The position numbers and the translations under genes are program-made. Of a stretch of 14,596 nucleotides of DNA, positions 1 through 13,900 are shown in pieces; the first letter of the stretch is position 1; every line of letters begins with the position of its first letter. Below the pieces are notes generated by a model that worked only from the letters and a program-made list of their open reading frames with translations, did no database searches and had not been told where the DNA came from. Source of the stretch: DASYHS01 sp035998295 (GTDB lineage Bacteria > Pseudomonadota > Alphaproteobacteria > Azospirillales > Azospirillaceae). The DNA lies in contig NZ_DASYHS010000293.1 of the NCBI RefSeq assembly GCF_035998295.1, positions 1-14,596 on the forward strand, written 5' to 3'.

Positions 1-1306
1 TCCGCAGTTCCGCCAGGAACCCGGCGATCTCCGTCTCCAGCCGCTCCGACTGGCCGGACAGCGAACCGGCCGCGCCCAGGACGCGGGCCGATGCCTCCCC
101 CGTCCGGCCCGCCTCCCGGGTCACGCCGGCGATGCGCTCGGACACTTCGCGGGTGCCGTCCGAAGCCTGCGCCACGTTGCGCGCGATCTCGGCCGTGGCG
201 GCATCCTGCTGCTCGACGGCGGCCGACACCACGACCATCGCCTGGTTGACCTCGCCGATCGCCTCCCTGATGTCCCGGATCGCGGCCACGGCCCCGTCGG
301 TGGCGCCGCGGACCGCCTCCACTTGGGCGACGATCTCCTGGGTTGCCCCGGTGGTCTGGCCGGCCAGGAGCTTGACCTCGTTGGCGACCACGGCGAAGCC
401 CTTTCCCGCCTCGCCGGCCCGCGCCGCCTCGATGGTGGCGTTGAGGGCCAGCAGGTTGGTCTGGGCGGCGATCGCGCGGATCATCTTCACCACCTCGCCG
501 ATGCGGTGCGCGGTCTCGGCCAGGCGGCGGACACCGGCGTCGGCGGCCTCCGCCCGCTCGGCCGCGGCGCCCGCGAGCTCGCTGGACCGGCAGACCTGGG
601 ACGTGATCTCGCAGATCGAGGAGGACAGCTCGGCCGCCGCGGCGGCGACGGTCTGCACGTTGGCCGATGCCTGCTCGACGGCCGCGGCGACGGCGACCGC
701 GTCCCGGCTCGTCTCCTCGGCGGCTGCCGACATCCGGTCGGCCGTCGAGGCAAGCTGGCCCGAGGCGTCGGCGACCGTGCCGGCGACCCGGCCGACCGTG
801 TCCTCGAACGTCGCCGTCACCGAGCGGAACCCGGCGACCCGGTCGGCCATGCCGCCGGACGCGGCGTTGATCGCCCGGGCCGCCCCCAGGAAGTCGCCGA
901 GAAGACCGCGCTCGACGATGCGGCGGTGATAGCGCTGCTCGGACACCGCGGCGAGCGAGGCGCGCGCTTCGCGCACGAATGCGTCCGAGCGGTCGGCGAA
1001 GGCGTTGACGGCGTCCAGCAGCGCCGCCACCCCGCCCCGGCCGATACCGACCACGCGGGCGTCGAAATCGCCCCGCGACAGCCTGTCCAGGACGTCCCGG
1101 CCGCGGCGGATCTCCGCGGCGACCGCATGGACCTCCCACGCGGCGAAAGCGCCGGCCGCGGCCGCGAGGAACGCCGCCGCGCCGGCCGGCAGCATCAGCC
1201 CCCCGAGCGCCAGCCCGCCGGCGACGACGCCGCATGCCGCCGCGGCAGTCGCGGCCAGGCGCGCGCGGACGGGGTCAGCCCTGGAGGGAGAAGACGAAGC
1301 GCTCAT
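1..1306 (-). CDS. Methyl-accepting chemotaxis protein, membrane-hairpin type, 3' end cut off by window edge
   Basis: A frame read from ATG at 1306 down to base 1 is open throughout (435 codons) and its C-terminus lies outside the window. Residues 17-39 and 42-57 are two Ala/Gly/Leu-rich hydrophobic segments joined by a tight LPAG turn, so the protein should sit in the inner membrane with almost no periplasmic part. A HAMP-like region follows (LSRGDFDARV near residue 76, then VNAFADRSDAFVREA). From about residue 160 it is an Ala/Glu-rich coiled coil of the MCP signalling type. The conserved tip that contacts CheA and CheW is clear: QTNLLALNATIEAARAGE, with the first Asn of NLLALN at residue 284, followed by GKGFAVVANEVKLLAGQT. 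The start lies inside the end of the upstream PAS gene (32-nt overlap), with an AAGGGG ribosome site seven bases ahead, which suggests coupled translation. Its likely role is to pass the PAS protein's signal to the chemotaxis kinase. Identification as an MCP is firm; the partner and ligand are inferred. Confidence 0.93.
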   Translation of the reverse strand, partial: MSASSSPSRADPVRARLAATAAAACGVVAGGLALGGLMLPAGAAAFLAAAAGAFAAWEVHAVAAEIRRGRDVLDRLSRGDFDARVVGIGRGGVAALLDAVNAFADRSDAFVREARASLAAVSEQRYHRRIVERGLLGDFLGAARAINAASGGMADRVAGFRSVTATFEDTVGRVAGTVADASGQLASTADRMSAAAEETSRDAVAVAAAVEQASANVQTVAAAAAELSSSICEITSQVCRSSELAGAAAERAEAADAGVRRLAETAHRIGEVVKMIRAIAAQTNLLALNATIEAARAGEAGKGFAVVANEVKLLAGQTTGATQEIVAQVEAVRGATDGAVAAIRDIREAIGEVNQAMVVVSAAVEQQDAATAEIARNVAQASDGTREVSERIAGVTREAGRTGEASARVLGAAGSLSGQSERLETEIAGFLAELR

Positions 1307-1802
1307 AGTCCAGCCCCTTCTCGGCGAGCAGCGTGTGGAGCCGGGCGAGCGACGCCGCTACGGCCTGCGATTTGCGCGGGTGCCTGCGCTCCTCGGCCAG
1401 GAGATCGCGATAGAGCGGCGCCACCACCGTCTCGACGGTCCGCCGGTCCGGCACGCGGCGGTTGGAATGGTAGCCGGTGATCCGGTCCTCGCGGTCGAAG
1501 GTCGGAGTGACGTGGGCGAAGACCCAGTAATGATCGCCGTTGACCGCGCGGTTCAGCACGTAGGCGAAGATCTCCCGCCGCGCCTGGATCGTGTCCCACA
1601 GCACCTTGAACACGCAGGCCGGCATCTCGGGATGGCGGATCACGTTGTGCGGCGCCCCGATGGCCTGGCGCTCGGTCAGGCCCGAGATGCGCAGGAAGAC
1701 GCGGTTGGCGTAGGTGATCCTGCCGCCCCGGTCGGTCTTCGTAACGATGATCTCGTCGGGATCGAAGCGACGTTCGACCCCCGTCAGCACCAGATCCGCC
1801 AT
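1275..1802 (-). CDS. Stand-alone PAS sensor protein, Aer/CetB-like (175 aa)
   Basis: A single PAS domain (about residues 15-120) with a short helical tail. It matches the N-terminal PAS domain of the E. coli aerotaxis receptor Aer motif by motif: TDRGGRITYAN (23-33), SGLTERQAIG (40-49), PHNVIRHPEMP (51-61), NGDHYWV (88-94) and ITGYHSNRR (108-116), then VVAPLYRDLL, like the segment after Aer's PAS. In Aer this domain binds FAD and senses redox state or oxygen; the Arg-His-Pro of the cofactor loop is kept here as R56-H57-P58. No membrane segment or signal peptide is seen, so it should be cytoplasmic. The ATG at 1802 is chosen because GAGGGGGG stands just upstream and the PAS homology begins soon after; a longer in-frame reading to 1916 would add 38 residues unlike PAS and overlap the rpoC terminator. 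The stop overlaps the start of the MCP gene. FAD binding is inferred from the motifs. Confidence 0.9.
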   Translation of the reverse strand: MADLVLTGVERRFDPDEIIVTKTDRGGRITYANRVFLRISGLTERQAIGAPHNVIRHPEMPACVFKVLWDTIQARREIFAYVLNRAVNGDHYWVFAHVTPTFDREDRITGYHSNRRVPDRRTVETVVAPLYRDLLAEERRHPRKSQAVAASLARLHTLLAEKGLDYERFVFSLQG

Positions 1803-1861
1803 GGCTCGCCCCCCTCGTCGCCAGAGAGGTCGCACATCGGCGGAACCGACTGGATGATCCA

Positions 1862-1888
1862 TGTCAAATCTGCACGCATTGCGTGCAG
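1862..1888 (-). promoter_or_regulatory. Candidate promoter/operator of the PAS-MCP pair: TTGACA and adjacent 19-bp palindrome
   Basis: Bases 1870-1888 form a perfect inverted repeat, CTGCACGC-AAT-GCGTGCAG on the minus strand (8-bp arms, 3-nt centre). Two bases downstream is a perfect -35 hexamer TTGACA (1862-1867). No good -10 box lies at 16-18 bp spacing (TTCCGC or TCCGCC), so either an activator is needed or the hexamer is accidental. The site lies between the rpoC terminator and the PAS start, 60-85 bp ahead of the ATG, a natural place for an operator. The palindrome could instead be an RNA hairpin. Confidence 0.4.
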
Positions 1889-1895
1889 GGGGCAG

Positions 1896-1929
1896 AAAAA
1901 AGGCCGCGCCGGTCACCCGGCGCGGCCTT
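1896..1929 (-). terminator. Intrinsic terminator of the rpoBC operon
   Basis: On the minus strand an 11-bp perfect stem AAGGCCGCGCC / GGCGCGGCCTT (1919-1929 with 1900-1910), with an 8-nt loop, runs directly into a U-tract (A-tract at 1896-1901 on the plus strand). It begins 22 bases after the rpoC stop codon, which marks the end of the rRNA-like high-expression cluster and separates it from the chemotaxis genes. Confidence 0.93.
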
Positions 1930-1951
1930 CGATGAAGCGGGTCGAGCGCCG

Positions 1952-6145
<4,194 letters not shown>

Positions 6146-6181
6146 CAACCGTCTCCCGCGGGAAATACCGGTAAAATACTA

Positions 6182-6220
6182 GGTCCGGCCGGACCGGGAG
6201 GGCGCGCCCGCGCCCTCCCG
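6182..6220 (-). other. GC-rich hairpin in the rpoB-rpoC gap
   Basis: The 89-base gap holds an 11-bp perfect stem (6195-6205 with 6210-6220) with a 4-nt loop, next to a 14-base self-complementary block GGTCCGGCCGGACC (6182-6195). On the minus strand no U-run follows directly (the first, TTTT, is separated by CTAGTA), so it is not a good intrinsic terminator. It could be a processing or pausing site, or protect the 3' end of rpoB mRNA. The function is inferred from position only. Confidence 0.45.
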
Positions 6221-6234
6221 CCGGAGGTGTCGGT

Positions 6235-10431
<4,197 letters not shown>

Positions 10432-10836
10432 GGATGCCCCCGAAGCTCTCATCAAATTCTGAACTCATCCGTGCCGTTCCGCCCGTCGGGGCGGATGGCG
10501 TGCGATTCCGCCCGCAGGCGGAGGGCGTTCGTCCGCGTCCACCCGGGATGCCCGGCATGCCGGGGCGCCGCTGCGGGGACGCGAAAAGGCGCCGGCGCGC
10601 GGGACGTTCCCGCGGCGCTCCGACGCGCGAATTGGGACCGGTCGTGGCGAGTCGGCACGTCGGAAATCCGAGCGCCGGCGCCGAGACGGTAGGCGGTGGC
10701 CAGGGTGGAACCTCCTCCCGGCTTCGGTGTTCTCCGTCTGTCCCAGAAGACAGACAACGCCGTACGGCGGCAGGGCCCTTGGGCCCAGCCGCCGTCCAGC
10801 GTTGATGTGCGCTCTCTGTCGCTCGGCAAGACGGTC
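10432..10836 (-). promoter_or_regulatory. 405-nt non-coding leader between rplL and rpoB
   Basis: No convincing gene is present. On the minus strand it holds, in order, the double hairpin at 10736-10794 (listed separately); a 7-bp perfect stem CGCGGGA-ACG-TCCCGCG (10598-10614), with a short TTTT (10584-10587) about ten bases further on; and two small GC hairpins close to the rpoB start (10508-10521 and 10479-10494, each with CCGCC/GGCGG arms). In E. coli the same gap carries a partial terminator and an RNase III site that lower rpoBC expression relative to the ribosomal proteins; a similar role is inferred here. No promoter with both boxes was recognised. Confidence 0.45.
10736..10794 (-). 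other. Double hairpin after rplL, possible attenuator or RNA-processing site
   Basis: The first stem pairs 10788-10794 with 10765-10771 and 10781-10786 with 10773-10778 (7 + 6 bp with one A-A mismatch, apex at TT). Nine bases later a second stem, GTCTGTC-TTCTGG-GACAGAC, spans 10736-10755. There is no U-tract after either, so intrinsic termination is unlikely to be complete. They start about 40 bases after the rplL stop codon. The sequence CTTCTGGGACAG in the second stem (10738-10749) also occurs in the rplJ leader (11885-11896). Confidence 0.5.
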
Positions 10837-11214
10837 TTACTTAACTTCGACCGTCGCGCCCGCTTCTTCAAGCTGTTTTTTGATCTTGGCGGCCTCGTCC
10901 TTCGACACGCCTTCCTTGACGGCCTTCGGCGCGCCCTCGACCAGGTCCTTGGCCTCCTTGAGGCCCAGGCCGGTGATGGCGCGGACTTCCTTGATCACGT
11001 TGATCTTCTTGTCGCCGGCGCCGGCGAGGATCACGTTGAACTCGGTCTGCTCCTCGGCCGGGGCGGCGGCGGCGGCGGCACCCGGGGCGGCGGCGGCCGC
11101 GACCGGAGCGGCGGCGGAGACGCCCCACTTCTCCTCGAGCATCTTCGACAGCTCGGCCGCCTCGATGACGGTCAGAGCGGACAGTTCGTCTACCAGCTTG
11201 GCCAGATCAGCCAT
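10837..11214 (-). CDS. rplL: 50S ribosomal protein L7/L12
   Basis: 125 aa, the usual length. L7/L12 dimers form the mobile ribosomal stalk that recruits EF-Tu, EF-G and other translational GTPases. The N-terminal dimerisation domain that docks on L10 (ADLAKLVDELSALTVIEAAE, about 2-35) is followed by an Ala-rich flexible hinge with a run of Ala, Pro and Gly (36-57). The globular C-terminal domain contains FNVILAGAGDKKINVIKEVR and GLGLKEAKDLVEGAPKAVKE, the factor-binding face. An AGGAG site stands eight bases before the ATG. The start is 51 bases after the rplJ stop, as in the common rplJ-rplL pair, where L7/L12 must be made in several-fold excess; its strong ribosome site fits that need. Confidence 0.99.
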   Translation of the reverse strand: MADLAKLVDELSALTVIEAAELSKMLEEKWGVSAAAPVAAAAAPGAAAAAAPAEEQTEFNVILAGAGDKKINVIKEVRAITGLGLKEAKDLVEGAPKAVKEGVSKDEAAKIKKQLEEAGATVEVK

Positions 11215-11265
11215 GGGTTTAGCTCCTGTGGAATGCTTGAACTTCGTGAGATCGATTGAGGTGGC

Positions 11266-11784
11266 TCACGCCGCCTCGTCCTTCTTGGCGTAGGCCGCGA
11301 GCACGCGCGCGACCTGGCCGCCGGGAGCCTGCAGGACGCCGGCGATACGCGTCGCCGGGGTCTGGATGAGGCCGACCAGCTTGGCGCGCAGTTCGTCGAG
11401 CGACGGCAGCGAGGCGAGCGCCTTGATGCCGTTCTCGTCGAGAAGCTGGGTACCGAGGGAGCCGCCGAGAATCTTGAACTTCTCGTTGCCCTTGGCGAAA
11501 TCGGTCGCCACCTTGGCGGCCGCGACCGGGTCGGCGGAGTACGCCACCGTGGTCGGGCCCTTGAACAGACCGTCTAGCTTCTCGAACTGCGTGCCCTTCA
11601 GGGCGATGCGAGCGAGCCGGTTCTTCGTCACCTTGAAGCTGGCGCCCGCGGCGCGCATCTTGCGGCGCAGATCCGTCACCTCGGCGACCGTCAGGCCCGT
11701 CTGATGGGCGATGACGACGAGGCCGGCATCTGCGAGCGCAGCATGCAACGCCGCGACCGTCTGTTCCTTCTGAGTGCGGTCCAC
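11266..11784 (-). CDS. rplJ: 50S ribosomal protein L10
   Basis: 172 aa, the base of the L7/L12 stalk. It binds 23S rRNA near the L11 site through its N-terminal domain and holds L7/L12 dimers on a long C-terminal helix. Family blocks are clear: SGLTVAEV-type TGLTVAEVTDLRRKMRAAGA, SFKVTKNRLARIALKGTQF, GPTTVAYS and LGGSLG. The start is GTG at 11784, with GGAG six bases upstream; the protein begins MDRTQKEQ, as in relatives. The stretch after LPSLDEL is about ten residues longer than the E. coli equivalent as remembered, which suggests an extra L7/L12 docking site. It is preceded by a 308-nt leader, and in many bacteria L10 (with L12) represses its own mRNA by binding there. Confidence 0.98.
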   Translation of the reverse strand: MDRTQKEQTVAALHAALADAGLVVIAHQTGLTVAEVTDLRRKMRAAGASFKVTKNRLARIALKGTQFEKLDGLFKGPTTVAYSADPVAAAKVATDFAKGNEKFKILGGSLGTQLLDENGIKALASLPSLDELRAKLVGLIQTPATRIAGVLQAPGGQVARVLAAYAKKDEAA

Positions 11785-12029
11785 GGATCACTCCGTCGCT
11801 GTGGGGCCATCGGATCGCTCCTCCGGTCCCCGGGCTGAGAGGAACCCCCGTCCGCCCGGAGGCGGGTGGAGGCCCGGTTCATACCTGTCCCAGAAGTTCA
11901 AGCCGTCGGACCCGGGGACGCGCGAGCGCCCGTCGGGCCGTATCGGTTCAACTCCCGTCTATGCAGGCCTTCCTTAGGCCGCCGTGCCGGCCAGGCCGGT
12001 ACGGCGACACCTGCAGTCTCGGACAGGGT
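11785..12029 (-). promoter_or_regulatory. Structured rplJ leader, candidate L10(L12) autoregulatory RNA
   Basis: This non-coding stretch can fold extensively on the minus strand. CCTGTCC (12021-12027) pairs with GGACAGG (11884-11890), closing a domain of about 140 nt. Inside it TGCAGG and CCTGCA pair (12010-12015 with 11962-11967) around a long hairpin: CGCCGT with ACGGCG (12001-12006 with 11980-11985) and CCGGC with GCCGG (11995-11999 with 11987-11991). An alternative hairpin GGCCT-AAGGA-AGGCC (11966-11980) competes with part of this. Nearer the gene, CCGGGC and GCCCGG (11872-11877 with 11830-11835) enclose CCGCC-TCCG-GGCGG (11852-11865). The position matches the L10 leader known in many bacteria. 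No Rfam comparison was possible, and no clear promoter was seen. Confidence 0.5.
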
Positions 12030-12071
12030 GGGCGGCCGGAGCCGCCCGCCTCCGCGGACCGGAGTCCGCGG
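12030..12071 (-). other. Tandem UCCG-capped hairpins directly after rplA
   Basis: Two perfect stem-loops follow each other 21 bases after the rplA stop: CCGCGGAC-TCCG-GTCCGCGG (12052-12071, 8 bp) and GGGCGGC-TCCG-GCCGCCC (12030-12047, 7 bp). Both loops read C(UCCG)G in RNA, a member of the very stable UNCG tetraloop class. No U-run follows, so they are more likely mRNA 3'-end barriers, pause sites or Rho-related signals than intrinsic terminators. Confidence 0.6.
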
Positions 12072-12092
12072 GGGATCTGTCTGCGCTGGCCG

Positions 12093-12794
12093 TCAGGCCT
12101 GCGCGGCGAGGGTCGCCGGATCGACCTTCAGGCCGGGGCCCATGGTCGAGGCCAGCGAGACCTTCAGGATGTAGGACCCCTTGGCGCCGGCCGGCTTCGC
12201 CCGGGTGATCGCCCCGACGAAGGCGCGCACGTTCTCGACCAGCGCGTCCTCGGAGAAGCTCGCCTTGCCGACGCCGGCATGCACGATGCCGGTCTTCTCG
12301 GCGCGGAACTCGACCGAGCCGCCCTTGGCCGCCTTGACGGCCTCGGCGACGTTCGGGGTCACGGTGCCGAGCTTCGGGTTCGGCATCAGGCCGCGCGGGC
12401 CCAGGATCTTGCCGAGCTTGCCGACGACCGCCATCATGTCCGGCGAGGCGATGCAGCGGTCGAAGTTGATCTCGCCCGCCTGGATGCGCTCCGCCAGGTC
12501 GTCCGCGCCGACGATGTCGGCACCGGCGGCGGTCGCCTCGTCCGCCCGCGCGCCGCGCGCGAACACGGCGACGCGAACGGTCTTGCCGGTCCCGTTCGGG
12601 AGCTGGACCATGCCGCGGACCATCTGGTCGGCGTGGCGCGGGTCGATGCCCAGGTTCATCGCGATCTCGACGGTCTCGTCGAACTTCGCGGTCGCGTTCT
12701 GCTTCACGATGCGGATCGCGTCGTCGAGCTGGTAGAACTTCTCGCGGTCGACGGTCGCGACGGCCTTCTTCAGGCGCTTGCCGATCTTAGCCAT
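12093..12794 (-). CDS. rplA: 50S ribosomal protein L1
   Basis: 233 aa, the usual length. L1 binds 23S rRNA helices 76-78 and forms the mobile L1 stalk that handles deacylated tRNA in the E site. It also represses its own operon by binding the rplK leader in enterobacteria. Family blocks: KFDETVEIAMNLGIDPRHAD, QMVRGMVQLPNGTGK, VRVAVFARG, GKLGKILGPRGLMPNPKLGT (the strongest L1 signature) and KASFSEDALVENV. It starts with ATG seven bases after the rplK stop. Its ribosome site GGAG lies inside the last codons of rplK, so the two are probably translationally coupled. Confidence 0.99.
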   Translation of the reverse strand: MAKIGKRLKKAVATVDREKFYQLDDAIRIVKQNATAKFDETVEIAMNLGIDPRHADQMVRGMVQLPNGTGKTVRVAVFARGARADEATAAGADIVGADDLAERIQAGEINFDRCIASPDMMAVVGKLGKILGPRGLMPNPKLGTVTPNVAEAVKAAKGGSVEFRAEKTGIVHAGVGKASFSEDALVENVRAFVGAITRAKPAGAKGSYILKVSLASTMGPGLKVDPATLAAQA

Positions 12795-12801
12795 GGCTCG
12801 T

Positions 12802-13230
12802 TCACTCCGTCACTTCGAGGCCCATCGACCGGGCGGACCCGGCGATCATCTTCGCCGCAGCGTCGACGTCGTTGGCGTTGAGGTCCACCATCTTCGTCTG
12901 CGCGATCTCGCGGATCTGGGCCATCGTCACCGTGCCGACGGTACCCCGGCCGGGGGTCTGCGACCCCTTGTCCAGCCCGGCCGCCTTCTTCAGGAAGAAG
13001 GAGGCGGGCGGGGTCTTGGTGACGAAGGTGAAGGTACGATCCGAAAACGCGGTGATCACGACCGGGATCGGCATTCCGATCTCGAGGTCGGCCGTCTTCG
13101 CGTTGAATGCCTTGCAGAACTCCATGATGTTCAGGCCGCGCTGACCGAGCGCGGGACCGATCGGCGGCGATGGGTTCGCCTTGCCGGCCGGCACCTGGAG
13201 CTTGATGTAGCCCACGATCTTCTTTGCCAT
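12802..13230 (-). CDS. rplK: 50S ribosomal protein L11
   Basis: 142 aa, as in other bacteria. L11 binds the GTPase-associated centre of 23S rRNA together with L10 and is needed for RelA activation under amino-acid starvation; the thiostrepton site lies between it and the rRNA. Visible features: the N-terminal domain with KLQVPAGKANPSPPIGPALG (the proline-rich PSPPIGPALGQ loop that contacts thiostrepton in other bacteria), GLNIMEFCKAFN, TFTFVTKTPPAS, and the C-terminal rRNA-binding domain with GTVTMAQIREIAQTKM and AAKMIAGSARSMGLEV. An AGGCAGGAAG site directly precedes the ATG. It forms a tight pair with rplA. Confidence 0.99.
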   Translation of the reverse strand: MAKKIVGYIKLQVPAGKANPSPPIGPALGQRGLNIMEFCKAFNAKTADLEIGMPIPVVITAFSDRTFTFVTKTPPASFFLKKAAGLDKGSQTPGRGTVGTVTMAQIREIAQTKMVDLNANDVDAAAKMIAGSARSMGLEVTE

Positions 13231-13366
13231 CTTCCTGCCTCTGCTGCGGGCCGGCGCGGCCGGCCCATTGCGGGTGCGCGGTGCGGCCGTGGCGAGCCTC
13301 CCGCGCGGAACCGGAAAGCCGGCCGGAGCCGGCGTCCCGGAAACTCTGAGCTTCCGGACCTGGCGG
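13231..13366 (-). promoter_or_regulatory. Structured nusG-rplK gap, candidate L1 autoregulation site
   Basis: The 136-nt gap carries three hairpins on the minus strand: CCGGAA with TTCCGG enclosing a CTC/GAG-type extension (13337-13357); GCCGGC-TCCG-GCCGGC followed by TTT (13318-13333), another UCCG-capped stem; and GGGCCGGC-CGC-GCCGGCCC (13248-13266, 8 bp), which ends 17 bases before the rplK start and just ahead of its ribosome site. In E. coli L1 binds an rRNA-like stem in this leader to repress rplKA. The exact L1 internal-loop motif was not recognised here, so that role is inferred from position. Confidence 0.4.
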
Positions 13367-13897
13367 TCAGACCTTCTCGACCTGCCCGTATTCGAGCTCG
13401 ACCGGCGTCGCGCGGCCGAAGATGGACACCGCCACCTTGACCCGCGCCTTCTCCTCGTCGACCTCCTCGACCAGGCCGGTGAACGAGGTGAACGGGCCGT
13501 CGGTGACCCGCACCTGCTCGCCGATCTCGAACTGGATCGACGGCTTCGGCCGCTCGACCCCTTCCTGGACCTGGTGGATGATCCGGGCCGCCTCGGACTC
13601 GCTGATCGGCTGCGGCTTGCCGCCGCCGCCCAGGAAGCCGGTGACCTTCGGCGTGTTCTTCACCAGGCTCCAGCTCTCGTCGCTGAGCTCCATCTTCGCC
13701 AGCACGTAGCCGGGGAAGAACTTGCGCTCGGCGTTGACCTTGGCGCCCCGGCGGACCTCGACGACCTCCTCGGTCGGGACGAGGATCTCGTCGAACAGCT
13801 CCTCCAGGCCCTTCTGCGCGGCCTTCTCGCGAATGGCCTGCGCGACCTTCTTCTCGAAGCCCGAATAGACGTGGACCACGTACCAGCGCTTGGCCAT
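13367..13897 (-). CDS. nusG: Transcription termination/antitermination factor NusG
   Basis: 176 aa, a typical length. NusG rides on RNA polymerase, suppresses pausing, and links transcription to Rho and, through ribosomal protein S10, to translation. The N-terminal NGN domain begins KRWYVVHVYSGFEKKVAQAI and contains NAERKFFPGYVLAKMEL; the C-terminal KOW domain contains GEQVRVTDGPFTSFTGLVEE and IFGRATPVELEYGQVEKV. The start codon is three bases after the secE stop, and its GGGAG site lies in the end of secE, so the two are almost certainly coupled. Confidence 0.99.
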   Translation of the reverse strand: MAKRWYVVHVYSGFEKKVAQAIREKAAQKGLEELFDEILVPTEEVVEVRRGAKVNAERKFFPGYVLAKMELSDESWSLVKNTPKVTGFLGGGGKPQPISESEAARIIHQVQEGVERPKPSIQFEIGEQVRVTDGPFTSFTGLVEEVDEEKARVKVAVSIFGRATPVELEYGQVEKV

Positions 13898-13900
13898 GGA

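Noticed and set aside
132..1480. Two overlapping plus-strand open frames (132-929 and 323-1480) at the window's left end
   Set aside because: They are antisense to the MCP frame, whose signalling tip is unmistakable on the minus strand; their products are low-complexity Ala/Arg/Ser or Gly/Arg sequence.
1834..1841. GCCGATGT upstream of the PAS gene, resembling the -10 box of flagellar sigma-28 promoters
   Set aside because: No TAAA-like -35 element lies at the required distance (GGAT is found there), so it is not supported.
10452..10871. A 139-codon minus-strand frame spanning the rplL-rpoB gap, with an internal GGAGGAGG
   Set aside because: It starts inside rplL, is Arg-rich without recognisable motifs, and the purine run is not followed by a start codon at the right distance. 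The hairpins explain the region better.
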